A DNA stretch of 64,000 bases, from contig NZ_CP016287.1 in assembly GCF_001679785.1 (NCBI RefSeq), positions 558,001 through 622,000 on the forward strand, read 5' to 3'. Source of the DNA: Rhizobium leguminosarum (GTDB lineage: Bacteria; Pseudomonadota; Alphaproteobacteria; Rhizobiales; Rhizobiaceae). Of the stretch, positions 34,570 to 42,542 are shown piece after piece (the stretch's first letter is position 1; every line of letters starts with the position of its first letter). A model generated the notes under the pieces. It had not been told where the DNA came from and made no database searches. It saw nothing but the letters and a program-made list of their open reading frames with translations. The translations under genes and the position numbers were made by a program.

Positions 34570-35691
34570 TCATTTGTTGTAGGGGTCGGCCGCATCGCGC
34601 AGGCCGTCGCCGAGAAGGTTGAGTGCCATCACGGCGACCACGACGGCACAGCCCGGCATGAAGAGCCATGGCGCGGTGGCGATCGAGCGAATGTTCTGGG
34701 CCTCGCGCAGAAGCACGCCCCAGGAGATGGTCGGCGGCTGCAGACCGAGCCCCAGGAAGGAGAGAGAGGTTTCGGCAAGGATCATTGCCGGCACCGCCGG
34801 CGTGATCGACGCGATGATATGGCTGGCAAAGCTCGGCAGCATGTGGCGAAAGATGATGCGCCTTTCGCGAACGCCGTCGAGCCTCGCGGCGGCGACGAAT
34901 TCCTCGGTGCGCAAGGACAGGAAGCGGCCGCGAACGACGCGGGCGAGCTGCGCCCAGCCGGTCAGCGAGAGGATGATCGTGATCATCATATATTGCAGCG
35001 TCGCAGGCCAGTCCTGCGGCAGGGCCGCGGCCATTGCGAGCCAGATCGGGATCGTCGGCAGCGACAGCACGAAATCGATCACCCGCTGCAGGAAGAAATC
35101 GATGCGGCCGCCGTAATACCCCGAGATGCCGCCGAGCACGATGCCGAGCATCAGCGAGAAAAAGACGCCGACGAGGCCGATCGACAACGAGATCTGCGAG
35201 CCCTGCACCGTTCGGCTGAAAACATCGCGCCCAAGCCTGTCGGCGCCGAACAGAAGCAGCGGCGTCGTTTTGTCGGGCGAGGCGATCAGATGGATGTTGG
35301 TTCTGAACAGGCCGAACACGGAATATTCATAACCGCGCCCAAAGAACTGGATATCGACACGCTTCGTCGTGTCTTCCTTGTAGATGGCGGCCAGCGTTTC
35401 CGGATCGCGGGTCAGCTTCATCGGATAATAATGCGGGCCGAAGGAGAATCCGTTCTCAGTATCGATCAGATGCAATTTCTGCGGCGGGTGAAAGGTCGCC
35501 CGCGCATTTTGCAGGTACGGATCGTTGATGGCGAAGAAGCCGGGAATGAGGGCGACGATATACATCAGCACAGTGACGACAAGCGCCACCATGGCCAGCC
35601 GGTGCCGGCGGAAAGCCCACCAGATGAGCTGCCACTGGGATGCAACGGCAGCGCGATCCGGCGGAATGTTCGTAACGGTGATGTCGGCCAT
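34570..35691 (-). CDS. Dpp/Opp-type ABC transporter permease (DppC type)
   Basis: A 373-residue inner-membrane subunit. A basic start (WAFRRHRLAMVAL) precedes the first helix. A long periplasmic insertion follows (about residues 60-150) before LLFGADRLGRDVFSR, the usual start of the DppC transport domain. The EAA-like loop is AARLDGVRERRIIFRHMLP. The insertion makes it longer than typical DppC (about 300 residues) but fits the subgroup seen with large binding proteins like the one at 36810. It is nine bases downstream of the DppB-type gene. Confidence 0.92.
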   Translation of the reverse strand: MADITVTNIPPDRAAVASQWQLIWWAFRRHRLAMVALVVTVLMYIVALIPGFFAINDPYLQNARATFHPPQKLHLIDTENGFSFGPHYYPMKLTRDPETLAAIYKEDTTKRVDIQFFGRGYEYSVFGLFRTNIHLIASPDKTTPLLLFGADRLGRDVFSRTVQGSQISLSIGLVGVFFSLMLGIVLGGISGYYGGRIDFFLQRVIDFVLSLPTIPIWLAMAAALPQDWPATLQYMMITIILSLTGWAQLARVVRGRFLSLRTEEFVAAARLDGVRERRIIFRHMLPSFASHIIASITPAVPAMILAETSLSFLGLGLQPPTISWGVLLREAQNIRSIATAPWLFMPGCAVVVAVMALNLLGDGLRDAADPYNK

Positions 35692-35700
35692 GTGAGGCTC

Positions 35701-36687
35701 CTATTCCAACCGGATGCGGGGATCGACCAGCGCAAGCAGGATGTCGCTGATCAGAGAGCCTATCAGCGTCAGCGCGCAGATCAGCAGGACGAAGGCGCCT
35801 GCGAGATACATGTCCTGGGCCATCAGCGCCTGCAGCAGCAAGGGTGCCGCCGTCGGCAGATTGAGAACGATGGCAACGACGACCGAGCCGGAAATGAGGT
35901 TGGGCAGCAGCCAGGCGATCGTCGAGATGAACGGATTGAGCGCGATCATCAGAGGATATTTCATCAGCAGCCGGAACTCCGAGAGACCCTTTGCCCGTGC
36001 TGTGGTCACGTAAGGCTTCGGCAGTTCATCAAGCATGTTGGCGCGCATGACGCGGATGAGGCTCGCCGTCGAGGAGACCGCAAGGATGATGACGGGAAGC
36101 CAGAGATGCGAGAAGAGGTCGACCATCTTGGCGAAGCTCCAGGACGCGTTCTCGTATTCCGGTGAAAAGAGCCCGCCAACATCCTGTCCGAATTCGACCG
36201 CCGCGACATACATCAGCACCAGCGCCAACAGGAAGGACGGAACGGCCAGACCGAAGAAAGTGAAGGCGGTGAAGAAATAGTCGCCGATCGAATATTTGCG
36301 CACGGCGGAATAGACCCCGATCGGCAGCGCGATTGCCCAGGTGGCCATCAATGTCGACAGAGCCAGAACGAGCGTCAGCGCCATGCGCTCCCAGATCAGG
36401 TCAGAGACCGGCTGCTGCCATTCGAAGGAGATGCCGAAATCGCCACGCGTGAGAATGCCCCATATCCATTTGAAATATTGGACGAGCATCGGGTCGCCGA
36501 GGCCGAAGCGCTCGCGCAATTGCGCCGCCGTGTTCTGATCGACGATCTCGTTGGAGGCTGCCAGCGTCGCAATATAAGTCGTGACATAATCGCCCGGCGG
36601 CAGCTGGATCAGCACGAAAGCCAGGAAGCTGACGGCAAACAGTGATGGAATCATCCATAGGAAGCGTTTGGCGATAAAGACCAGCAT
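35701..36687 (-). CDS. Dpp/Opp-type ABC transporter permease (DppB type)
   Basis: A 328-residue inner-membrane subunit starting MLVFIAKRFLWMIPSLF, with the QLPPGDYV phrase after the first helix and six helices in all. The cytoplasmic coupling loop is TTARAKGLSEFRLLMKYPL (about residue 225). It pairs with the DppC-type permease. A stem-loop (36773-36800) separates it from the binding-protein gene upstream. Confidence 0.92.
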   Translation of the reverse strand: MLVFIAKRFLWMIPSLFAVSFLAFVLIQLPPGDYVTTYIATLAASNEIVDQNTAAQLRERFGLGDPMLVQYFKWIWGILTRGDFGISFEWQQPVSDLIWERMALTLVLALSTLMATWAIALPIGVYSAVRKYSIGDYFFTAFTFFGLAVPSFLLALVLMYVAAVEFGQDVGGLFSPEYENASWSFAKMVDLFSHLWLPVIILAVSSTASLIRVMRANMLDELPKPYVTTARAKGLSEFRLLMKYPLMIALNPFISTIAWLLPNLISGSVVVAIVLNLPTAAPLLLQALMAQDMYLAGAFVLLICALTLIGSLISDILLALVDPRIRLE

Positions 36688-36772
36688 GGGGCGCCTCTTG
36701 CATTGAACGCCGCCTTCCGGGCCTTGTCAGCCGTCAGGGCCGGCAAGGCATCGCGGAGGGCGGACTGAAAGA

Positions 36773-36800
36773 AAGCGCCGTACCTGATGGTACGGCGCTT
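36773..36800 (-). terminator. Intercistronic stem-loop after substrate-binding-protein gene
   Basis: AAGCGCCGTACC (36773-36784) and GGTACGGCGCTT (36789-36800) form a perfect 12-bp stem with a 4-base loop, 9 bases beyond the binding-protein stop. On the minus strand a short T-rich tail (TTTCTTTC) overlaps and follows it, so partial termination that favours binding-protein expression is likely. Confidence 0.75.
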
Positions 36801-36809
36801 AAGACGAAA

Positions 36810-38747
36810 TCAGCTCGTGAAGGTGAATTGCTGCGGCATTGCAGGGCCGGGATTTGGCCAGGACCAGCTATCCGGCTCCTTCTCGGGAACATTGCGCAGA
36901 TTGTTGCGGATGATGCCGAAGCCGCCGACGGCAAGGCAAAGGCCGACGGTCTCGAATTCCTCGGCCGCGATGTCGAAGATCTGCTTCATGATCGCGCCGC
37001 GCTTGTCGAGATCGGCCGTCGAACGCGCTTCGTCGAAAAGCTTCATGCGCTTCTTCTGGCTCTCCGGCGGTTCTTCGCCGCGCGCACCGTTGGAGGTGTA
37101 CCAAAGCGTCCACGGAATGGCGTAACGCGAACCCTGCGGATGGAAGGCAAAGAAATCGCGCGGATCGAGCATCGGATCGAGACCGCCAGGACCCGGCCAC
37201 ACCGCCGCATCATGGGCGTTATCGTCGCCGCGGGTGTAATAGAGCGCCCGCTCGATCGTGTTGACCTTCATGTCGACACCGATCTGAGCCCAATGCGCCT
37301 TGACCAGTTCCAGGGCATCGACGAGGTCGGGATAGAGGGTCGGAATGACGTCGATCGAGAAGAACACCTTCTGGCCGTCGGGCCGCAGCCGGAAACCGTC
37401 GCCGCCTTTCTTATAGCCGGCCTCATCGAGCATCGCGCCTGCCTTGTCGGCGTCAAATTCGGTGAATTGGCGCGCGTATGTCTCGTTATACCAGGGATGG
37501 GTCGGACGCGGCCCGGCCTGGTAGGGCTCGCTCTGTCCGAAATAGACGATGTCGATGAGCTCCTGGCGATTGATGCCGATCGAGAGCGCTTGCCGGAACG
37601 ACTTGTCGGCAAACATCTTGCGCATGGCAGGATCTTTGTGGGTGATGTTGAAGTAGATCTGGCACTGTTGCGAGGCCGAAGGCACGAGCGTCAGCAGCCG
37701 ATAATCGCCCTTTTCCATGTTCTTGGACAGCGTCGGCTTGTTGGCGAGAACGCTGATGTGACGTTCCTGGATGTCGATCTTTCCAGAGATGACGTTCAGC
37801 ATCAGCGATTCGACGTCCTGCGAGATGCCGAAGTTGATTTCATCGATGTAGGGGAGCTGGTTGCCTTCGGTATCGACCTGCCAGAAATAAGGGTTGCGGG
37901 TCATGACGACGCGCGTAGCACCCCCGGCATAGGGCTCCTTGACCACCCATGGATCGAGCGTCGGCTTGTCGACATTGCCCCATCGCGACGGGATCTCGAT
38001 GTCGCCGCAACGGCTGCGGAACAACTCCGTCCAACTGGTAACGCCGGCCTTCTTCGCATCGGCCTCGATATTGGGATTATATTTCGGCAGGAACTGGCTG
38101 CAGTAATGCTTCGGAAACAGCGTCGGATGCTGACCAAGCGGTGTGGCGAGGTTTTCGAGGTAAAGTGCGTTGGCCGCAGCAAAGGTGAACTTCACCGTGT
38201 AATCGTCGATCTTCTCGACCGTGACCGGTTTGCCGGCGACAGCAAGCTGCGCCGGTGTCGAGCTGTAGAGCTCGGTGTTCTTGACGCAGTCTTCGATCGC
38301 GAAAACGACGTCATCGGCCGTAAAGGGATGACCGTCGGACCAGCGCACGCCTTCGATCAGATGGAAGGTGAATTGTGTTGCGTCGTCGCTGACCTCCCAG
38401 CGCTCGGCAAGGTTCGGCTGCACGGCGGTAAAATCGAGGTTCCAGCGCACAAGGCTCTGGTTGCCGACCATACGCAGGATGCCATTATGGTCGGATGAAC
38501 CGCGAAGGCCGCGGCGCAGCGAGCCGCCATAGGTGCCGACCTTCTCGAACGGCGTCACGACCATCGGCTTTTTCGGCAGGCGCTCGGCGAGCGGTGGCAG
38601 CTTTCCATCCTTGGCGAGCTGCGCAAGGGCCGGCGCTTCGCCGCCTGCGGCAGACACGCGACCGGCGATAGACAGCGCCGCGACACCAGCCATACCACCA
38701 AGCACGGCGCGGCGGGTGACGCCACGCGACAGTATTTCTTTGGCCAT
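36810..38747 (-). CDS. Family 5 (oligopeptide-type) ABC substrate-binding protein, probable Tat substrate
   Basis: A 645-residue periplasmic binding protein. The N-terminus has GVTRRAVLGGMAG and a hydrophobic stretch to GRVSA, a twin-arginine-like signal. The SBP_5 fold is clear in LRRGLRGSSDHNG, LVRWNLDFTAVQPNLAERWEVSDD, FHLIEGVRWSDGHPFTADDV and the later NITHKDPAMRKMFADKSFRQALSIGINR. At 645 residues it belongs to the longer subgroup of the family, which often carries sugars or oligosaccharides. GGGAGGAA precedes the ATG. It heads the minus-strand half of the uronate island. Confidence 0.92.
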   Translation of the reverse strand: MAKEILSRGVTRRAVLGGMAGVAALSIAGRVSAAGGEAPALAQLAKDGKLPPLAERLPKKPMVVTPFEKVGTYGGSLRRGLRGSSDHNGILRMVGNQSLVRWNLDFTAVQPNLAERWEVSDDATQFTFHLIEGVRWSDGHPFTADDVVFAIEDCVKNTELYSSTPAQLAVAGKPVTVEKIDDYTVKFTFAAANALYLENLATPLGQHPTLFPKHYCSQFLPKYNPNIEADAKKAGVTSWTELFRSRCGDIEIPSRWGNVDKPTLDPWVVKEPYAGGATRVVMTRNPYFWQVDTEGNQLPYIDEINFGISQDVESLMLNVISGKIDIQERHISVLANKPTLSKNMEKGDYRLLTLVPSASQQCQIYFNITHKDPAMRKMFADKSFRQALSIGINRQELIDIVYFGQSEPYQAGPRPTHPWYNETYARQFTEFDADKAGAMLDEAGYKKGGDGFRLRPDGQKVFFSIDVIPTLYPDLVDALELVKAHWAQIGVDMKVNTIERALYYTRGDDNAHDAAVWPGPGGLDPMLDPRDFFAFHPQGSRYAIPWTLWYTSNGARGEEPPESQKKRMKLFDEARSTADLDKRGAIMKQIFDIAAEEFETVGLCLAVGGFGIIRNNLRNVPEKEPDSWSWPNPGPAMPQQFTFTS

Positions 38748-39059
38748 CGAATTCCTCCCTTTTGTGCCGGCGCAGCCTTTGCACCGGCTGATGCGGCGGG
38801 CTCCCGACCCGACGCTGACGCCCTCCTCGGCGCCACGACCGAAACCATAGACACGTTCTCAAATGATTACAAAAGTTGACAGATAATTACAAATTTTGTA
38901 GCCATGCTGCATTGAAATGCGACGTTGTGCCGCCGAAATACGGCCAGCAGGACGAAAAACGTTGAATCTGTCAGATGCTGTCGCCGCCCTGAAATCATGG
39001 CCGGCGACAGCCAGGTGCGGCCGCTGACCCGGCGCACGCGGCGTTGAGAGAAAAGGACC
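38748..39059. promoter_or_regulatory. Divergent control region of the uronate island, with candidate GntR operator at 38888-38900
   Basis: This 312-base gap separates the binding-protein gene from the divergent GntR gene. TACAAA-T-TTTGTA (38888-38900) is a perfect odd-length dyad, and a partial copy (TTACAAAAGTTGA) lies about 20 bases to its left. Placed between the two operons, it is a plausible shared operator for the FadR-type regulator at 39060. A σ70 promoter was not pinned down. Confidence 0.5.
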
Positions 39060-39776
39060 ATGATGACATTCGCCGTCGATGCCGTTTCGAACAGGGGCGC
39101 AACGCGCTTCAGCGACATCATCTACGAGAAGATCGTGGGGATGATCGCCGACGGCAACTTTCCGGTGAACGAACGGCTGCCGCCGGAGACGAAGCTCGCC
39201 GCTGATTTCGGCGCATCGAGACCCGTCGTGCGCGAAGCGCTCGAACGCTTGAGAGCCGATGGCCTGGTCGTTTCGCGCAAGGGTTCCGGTTCCTATGTCA
39301 GGCAAAGGCCGGATTCGTCGATGCTGAAAATGGTGCCGGTCGGCTCCTTGGCCGATGTCCAGCGCTTCTTCGAATTTCGCGCCGGTCTCGAAGCCGAGGC
39401 GGCGGAGCTTGCGGCGCGAAACTGGCAACCGGTCGACAAGGAACGGATAACGGCAGCGCTTCTGTCGATCGAGCAATGTTTGCGCAACGGCGAGCTTGGC
39501 GCCGAGGAGGACCAGGCTCTGCATGATGCAATTGCCATGGCGACCGGTAACCAGTTCCACATCACCTTACGCGAGTGGTTCAAGCCGCATTTCGCCATCG
39601 GGCATTCCGTTACGCGAAGCTTGAGCTTGAAGCGGACGCCGGAACAGATCCGCAGCGTCCAGGATGAGCATGCGGTGATCGTCGAGGCGATCTTCGCGCA
39701 CCGGGAAACCGAAGCGCACGATGCGATGAAAAGACACATACTGAATGCGCGCGCCCGCATGTTCCAGGGCGTTTGA
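39060..39776 (+). CDS. GntR-family regulator, FadR/FCD subfamily
   Basis: A 238-residue regulator. The winged helix reads FSDIIYEKIVGMIADGNFPVNERLPPETKLAADFGASRPVVREALERLRADGL, followed by a short beta wing (SRKGSGSYV) and an FCD ligand domain (FFEFRAGLEAEAAELAARNW onward). FCD regulators beside uronate genes (ExuR/UxuR-like) are released by uronates or their breakdown products, so that role is inferred. It stands at the divergence point of both importer operons and directly upstream of the dehydrogenase gene. Confidence 0.92.
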   Translation: MMTFAVDAVSNRGATRFSDIIYEKIVGMIADGNFPVNERLPPETKLAADFGASRPVVREALERLRADGLVVSRKGSGSYVRQRPDSSMLKMVPVGSLADVQRFFEFRAGLEAEAAELAARNWQPVDKERITAALLSIEQCLRNGELGAEEDQALHDAIAMATGNQFHITLREWFKPHFAIGHSVTRSLSLKRTPEQIRSVQDEHAVIVEAIFAHRETEAHDAMKRHILNARARMFQGV

Positions 39777-39796
39777 GCGATATGGGAGGAGAGACG

Positions 39797-40627
39797 ATGA
39801 AACGGGTCGCTATGACGGGTGCTGCCGGACGTGTAGGGACGCTGCTGCGTCCGCTTCTTCGGTCGCATGTCGAGCACCTCAGCCTGATCGATCTCCAGGA
39901 ACCTGACGGGCTTGGCGAAAACGAGAATTTCGTCAGGGCCGACCTTACAAAGCTCCACGAGGCGACGGCTGCGCTGAAGGATATCGATGGCGTCGTCCAT
40001 CTGGCGGGTATCGCAAGCGGCACGGACATGAACGCCATTCTGCACGCGAACGTGCTTGGAACATATAATCTCTACGAAGCGGCGCGGATCAACAAGGTCC
40101 AGCGGGTCGTCTATGCATCGAGCAATCATGCCACCGGCTTTTATCCGCGCGGCCAGCTCGTATCGCCGCTCGACCCGATGCGCCCCGACAGCCCATATGG
40201 ACTTTCCAAATGCTGGGGCGAACTTGTGGCGGGGCTTTACTACGACACGTCGGGCATTCGCTCTCTTTCCATTCGCATCGGCAATGCGGGCACCTATCCC
40301 AACAGCGAACGATCGGTTGCGATCTGGATCAGCGCGCGAGATCTGGCGCAATTGGTCAGGATCGGCCTTTCGCACCCGCTGATCGCAGCAACAGTGGTCT
40401 ACGGCGTTTCCGACACCGAGGAGATGTGGTGGGAGAACGATCTGGCGGCACGATTGGGTTACCAGCCGCAGGACCGGCCGCGCGACCACGCCCTGATCGA
40501 AGAGGGATCAGAAGGGCCGGTCGCGCTGGCGTTCCAGGGCGGCGGGTTCTGTGAGATCAATCACGACGGCACCATCCGCATGCGCGATGCCGAAGGCCTG
40601 GCCAAGAGCCTGGAGACAGTTGAATGA
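39797..40627 (+). CDS. udh: Uronate dehydrogenase-like NAD-dependent oxidoreductase
   Basis: A 276-residue Rossmann-fold protein starting MKRVAMTGAAGRVGTLL, with GAAGRVG as NAD loop, DGVVHLAGIASG, VYASSNHATGFYP and the catalytic YGLSK (Tyr-x-x-x-Lys, about residue 136). The SSNH-GFYP and YGLSKCWGE phrases closely resemble the Agrobacterium uronate dehydrogenase as I remember it. That enzyme oxidises galacturonate or glucuronate to the aldarolactone. The start at 39797 was chosen for its GGGAGGAGAG ribosome site. It overlaps the lactonase gene by four bases, consistent with consecutive steps. Confidence 0.85.
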   Translation: MKRVAMTGAAGRVGTLLRPLLRSHVEHLSLIDLQEPDGLGENENFVRADLTKLHEATAALKDIDGVVHLAGIASGTDMNAILHANVLGTYNLYEAARINKVQRVVYASSNHATGFYPRGQLVSPLDPMRPDSPYGLSKCWGELVAGLYYDTSGIRSLSIRIGNAGTYPNSERSVAIWISARDLAQLVRIGLSHPLIAATVVYGVSDTEEMWWENDLAARLGYQPQDRPRDHALIEEGSEGPVALAFQGGGFCEINHDGTIRMRDAEGLAKSLETVE

Positions 40628-41529
40628 CGGCGCCTCGGATCATCCGCCCTGACATCCGTCCGGTGTTCCAGCAGCCGCTGACGGTTGGTGAATCGCCGGT
40701 ATGGGACGAAGAGACCGGCACTCTGTGGTTCGTCGATATTCTGGCGCCGGCGCTCGTCCGGCTCTCTGCTTCTGGAAAGATCGACCGCTTCGACATGCCG
40801 GCTGCAATCGGCGCCCTCGGGCTTTGTCGCGATCACAGGATCGTCGTGGCGCTTCAGACGGGCGTCCATCTCTTCGATCCTGTCTCGGGAGATTTCGAGC
40901 TTGTGTCGGATCCAGTCGGGCGCCACATCAACTGCCGCCTCAACGATGGAAAGGTCGGCCCCGACGGGCACTTCTGGATCGGCTCGTTCAGCGAAGCCAA
41001 GCCGCAGACCAATGAGGCCGCACTTTACCGCGTGGGCGCCGATGGCCGCACGCGGACCGTGGCCACGAAACTGACGAGTTCCAACGGCCTTGCCTGGTCG
41101 CCGGATGGCCGGCGGATGTATCATTCCGACAGCCGGCAATGTTTCCTGCAGGCATTCGACTTCGATCCTGATACGGGCGACCTCGGCGATGGGCGCCGGC
41201 TCCGCAGCTTCACGGAAGACGAGGGTCGGCCGGACGGAGCGACAACCGATCGTGACGGGTTCTACTGGAGTGCCGGCGTTTCCGCCGGTCGCCTCAACCG
41301 AATATCGCCCGAAGGCGAAATCGTCGAAATCTACATTTTGCCGGTCCCCGCACCGACGATGCCGTGTTTCGGAGGGCCGGATCTGCGCACCCTCTTCGTC
41401 ACGAGCCTGTCGACGGATCGCAGCGGGCGTTCCGAGGCGGGGACGGTGATCGCCTTCGACGTGGATGCAGAGGGCCTGCCGGCCTTCCGCTTCGGGGATC
41501 ATCCCGTCGGAATGACGGCGAATAGATGA
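40624..41529 (+). CDS. SMP-30/gluconolactonase-family sugar lactonase
   Basis: A 301-residue six-bladed beta-propeller. The metal-site Glu in GESPVWDEETGTLWFVDI (about residue 22), CRLNDGKVGPDGHFWIGS (Asn and Asp ligands) and SSNGLAWSPDGRRMYHSDS (Asn/Asp) are all present. Family members open sugar lactones using a divalent metal. Directly after a uronate dehydrogenase-type gene, it should hydrolyse the aldarolactone to the aldarate. No signal peptide is present, so it acts in the cytoplasm. It overlaps the dehydrogenase by four bases. Confidence 0.9.
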   Translation: MTAPRIIRPDIRPVFQQPLTVGESPVWDEETGTLWFVDILAPALVRLSASGKIDRFDMPAAIGALGLCRDHRIVVALQTGVHLFDPVSGDFELVSDPVGRHINCRLNDGKVGPDGHFWIGSFSEAKPQTNEAALYRVGADGRTRTVATKLTSSNGLAWSPDGRRMYHSDSRQCFLQAFDFDPDTGDLGDGRRLRSFTEDEGRPDGATTDRDGFYWSAGVSAGRLNRISPEGEIVEIYILPVPAPTMPCFGGPDLRTLFVTSLSTDRSGRSEAGTVIAFDVDAEGLPAFRFGDHPVGMTANR

Positions 41530-41549
41530 AAAGATAACGGGGAAGAAAG

Positions 41550-42500
41550 ATGAGCATCGCAACCATGCGCAAGGCGCTTACAGGCGTATCGGGTGTTCCG
41601 GTCACCGCCTATGACGGCAAGGGTGAAGTCGAACCCCGGATCACGGCGAAGGTCTATGAGCGGGTGGCGGCAGCGGGTATTCACAACATCGTCGCTGCCG
41701 GCAATACCGGGGAATTCTATGCTCTGACGCCGCAGGAAATCAGGATCGTCCACGAGGCGGCGGTTTCAGGCGTTGCCGGCAAGGCGCCGGTGACGGCGGC
41801 GATCGGCCGGTCGCTGCGCGAGGCGATCGGCATGGCGAAGGATGCGGCCGCGATCGGCGCATCCGCCGTCATGTCGCATCAGCCCGTCGATCCTTTCGCA
41901 GCACCTGCGGCCCAGATCGACTATTTCTGCAATCTTGCGGATGCTTCCGCCCTGCCGCTCATCGCCTATGTCAGGGCGGATGGTTTCGCCGTCGCCGATA
42001 TCGTCCGCCTTGCAAATCACGGCAACATTGCCGGCATCAAATTCGCCACGACCGATCTGATGTTGTTGTCGAGAGCGATCCCGGCGGCGAGCCCCGGCGG
42101 CGCGCTGTTCGTCTGCGGCCTGGCGGAGAGCTGGGCGCCGACATTTACCGCAGCCGGCGCCCGCGGCTTCACGTCCGGCCTCGTCAATGTCGCGCCGAAG
42201 CTCTCGCTTGCGGTCCACGCTGCTCTTGAAAAAGGCGATTTTGCCGCCGCCAGGGCGATCGTCAACAAGCTCGAGCCATTCGAGCGGATGCGAACCAAAT
42301 TCCGCAATGGCACGAACGTGACCGTCGTCAAGGAAGCCGTCACCTATTCCGGTCTCGATGTCGGTCCCGTGCGTGTGCCGGGATTGCCGCAGCTCGACCA
42401 GCATGACCGCGAGGAGCTTCATCGACTGCTTCAAGGCTGGGAGGCCGAAGGCGACATTCAAACTCATTCAGACCAGCCGGCCGTAAAGGCGGCCGGCTGA
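41550..42500 (+). CDS. DapA-family dehydratase/aldolase, KdgD-like
   Basis: A 316-residue TIM-barrel of the DHDPS family. AAGNTGEFYAL replaces the usual GTTGE loop, the catalytic Tyr lies in LIAYVRADG (about residue 138), and the Schiff-base Lys in IAGIKFATTD (about 165). The GNTGEFY loop is characteristic of 5-dehydro-4-deoxyglucarate dehydratase (KdgD)-like proteins, which convert the keto-deoxy-aldarate to 2-oxoglutarate semialdehyde. That is the step expected after the dehydratases encoded at 30433-32844. A semialdehyde dehydrogenase gene is not in the window. It follows the lactonase by 20 bases. Confidence 0.88.
   Translation: MSIATMRKALTGVSGVPVTAYDGKGEVEPRITAKVYERVAAAGIHNIVAAGNTGEFYALTPQEIRIVHEAAVSGVAGKAPVTAAIGRSLREAIGMAKDAAAIGASAVMSHQPVDPFAAPAAQIDYFCNLADASALPLIAYVRADGFAVADIVRLANHGNIAGIKFATTDLMLLSRAIPAASPGGALFVCGLAESWAPTFTAAGARGFTSGLVNVAPKLSLAVHAALEKGDFAAARAIVNKLEPFERMRTKFRNGTNVTVVKEAVTYSGLDVGPVRVPGLPQLDQHDREELHRLLQGWEAEGDIQTHSDQPAVKAAG
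42474..42499 (+). terminator. Stem-loop at the end of the kdgD-like gene
   Basis: CAGCCGGCCG (42474-42483) and CGGCCGGCTG (42490-42499) form a 10-bp stem that overlaps the last codons. It has only a weak T stretch after it, so it may be an attenuator between the enzyme genes and the importer. Confidence 0.5.
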
Positions 42501-42542
42501 TTTCGACACTATCCACAAACAACAGAATTGGGAGGTCTTGAG

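Noticed and set aside
32961..34622. 553-codon plus-strand open frame opposite the fused ATPase gene
   Set aside because: Antisense shadow with unstructured composition; the minus strand encodes clear Walker motifs.
34330..36165. 611-codon plus-strand open frame opposite the DppB/DppC genes
   Set aside because: It is a by-product of high-GC codon use in the true minus-strand genes; its translation is rich in Arg, Asp, His and Gln with no domain, and three real ABC genes occupy the other strand.
36828..38498. 556-codon plus-strand open frame opposite the family 5 binding protein
   Set aside because: Shadow frame; no motifs and the minus-strand protein is unambiguous.
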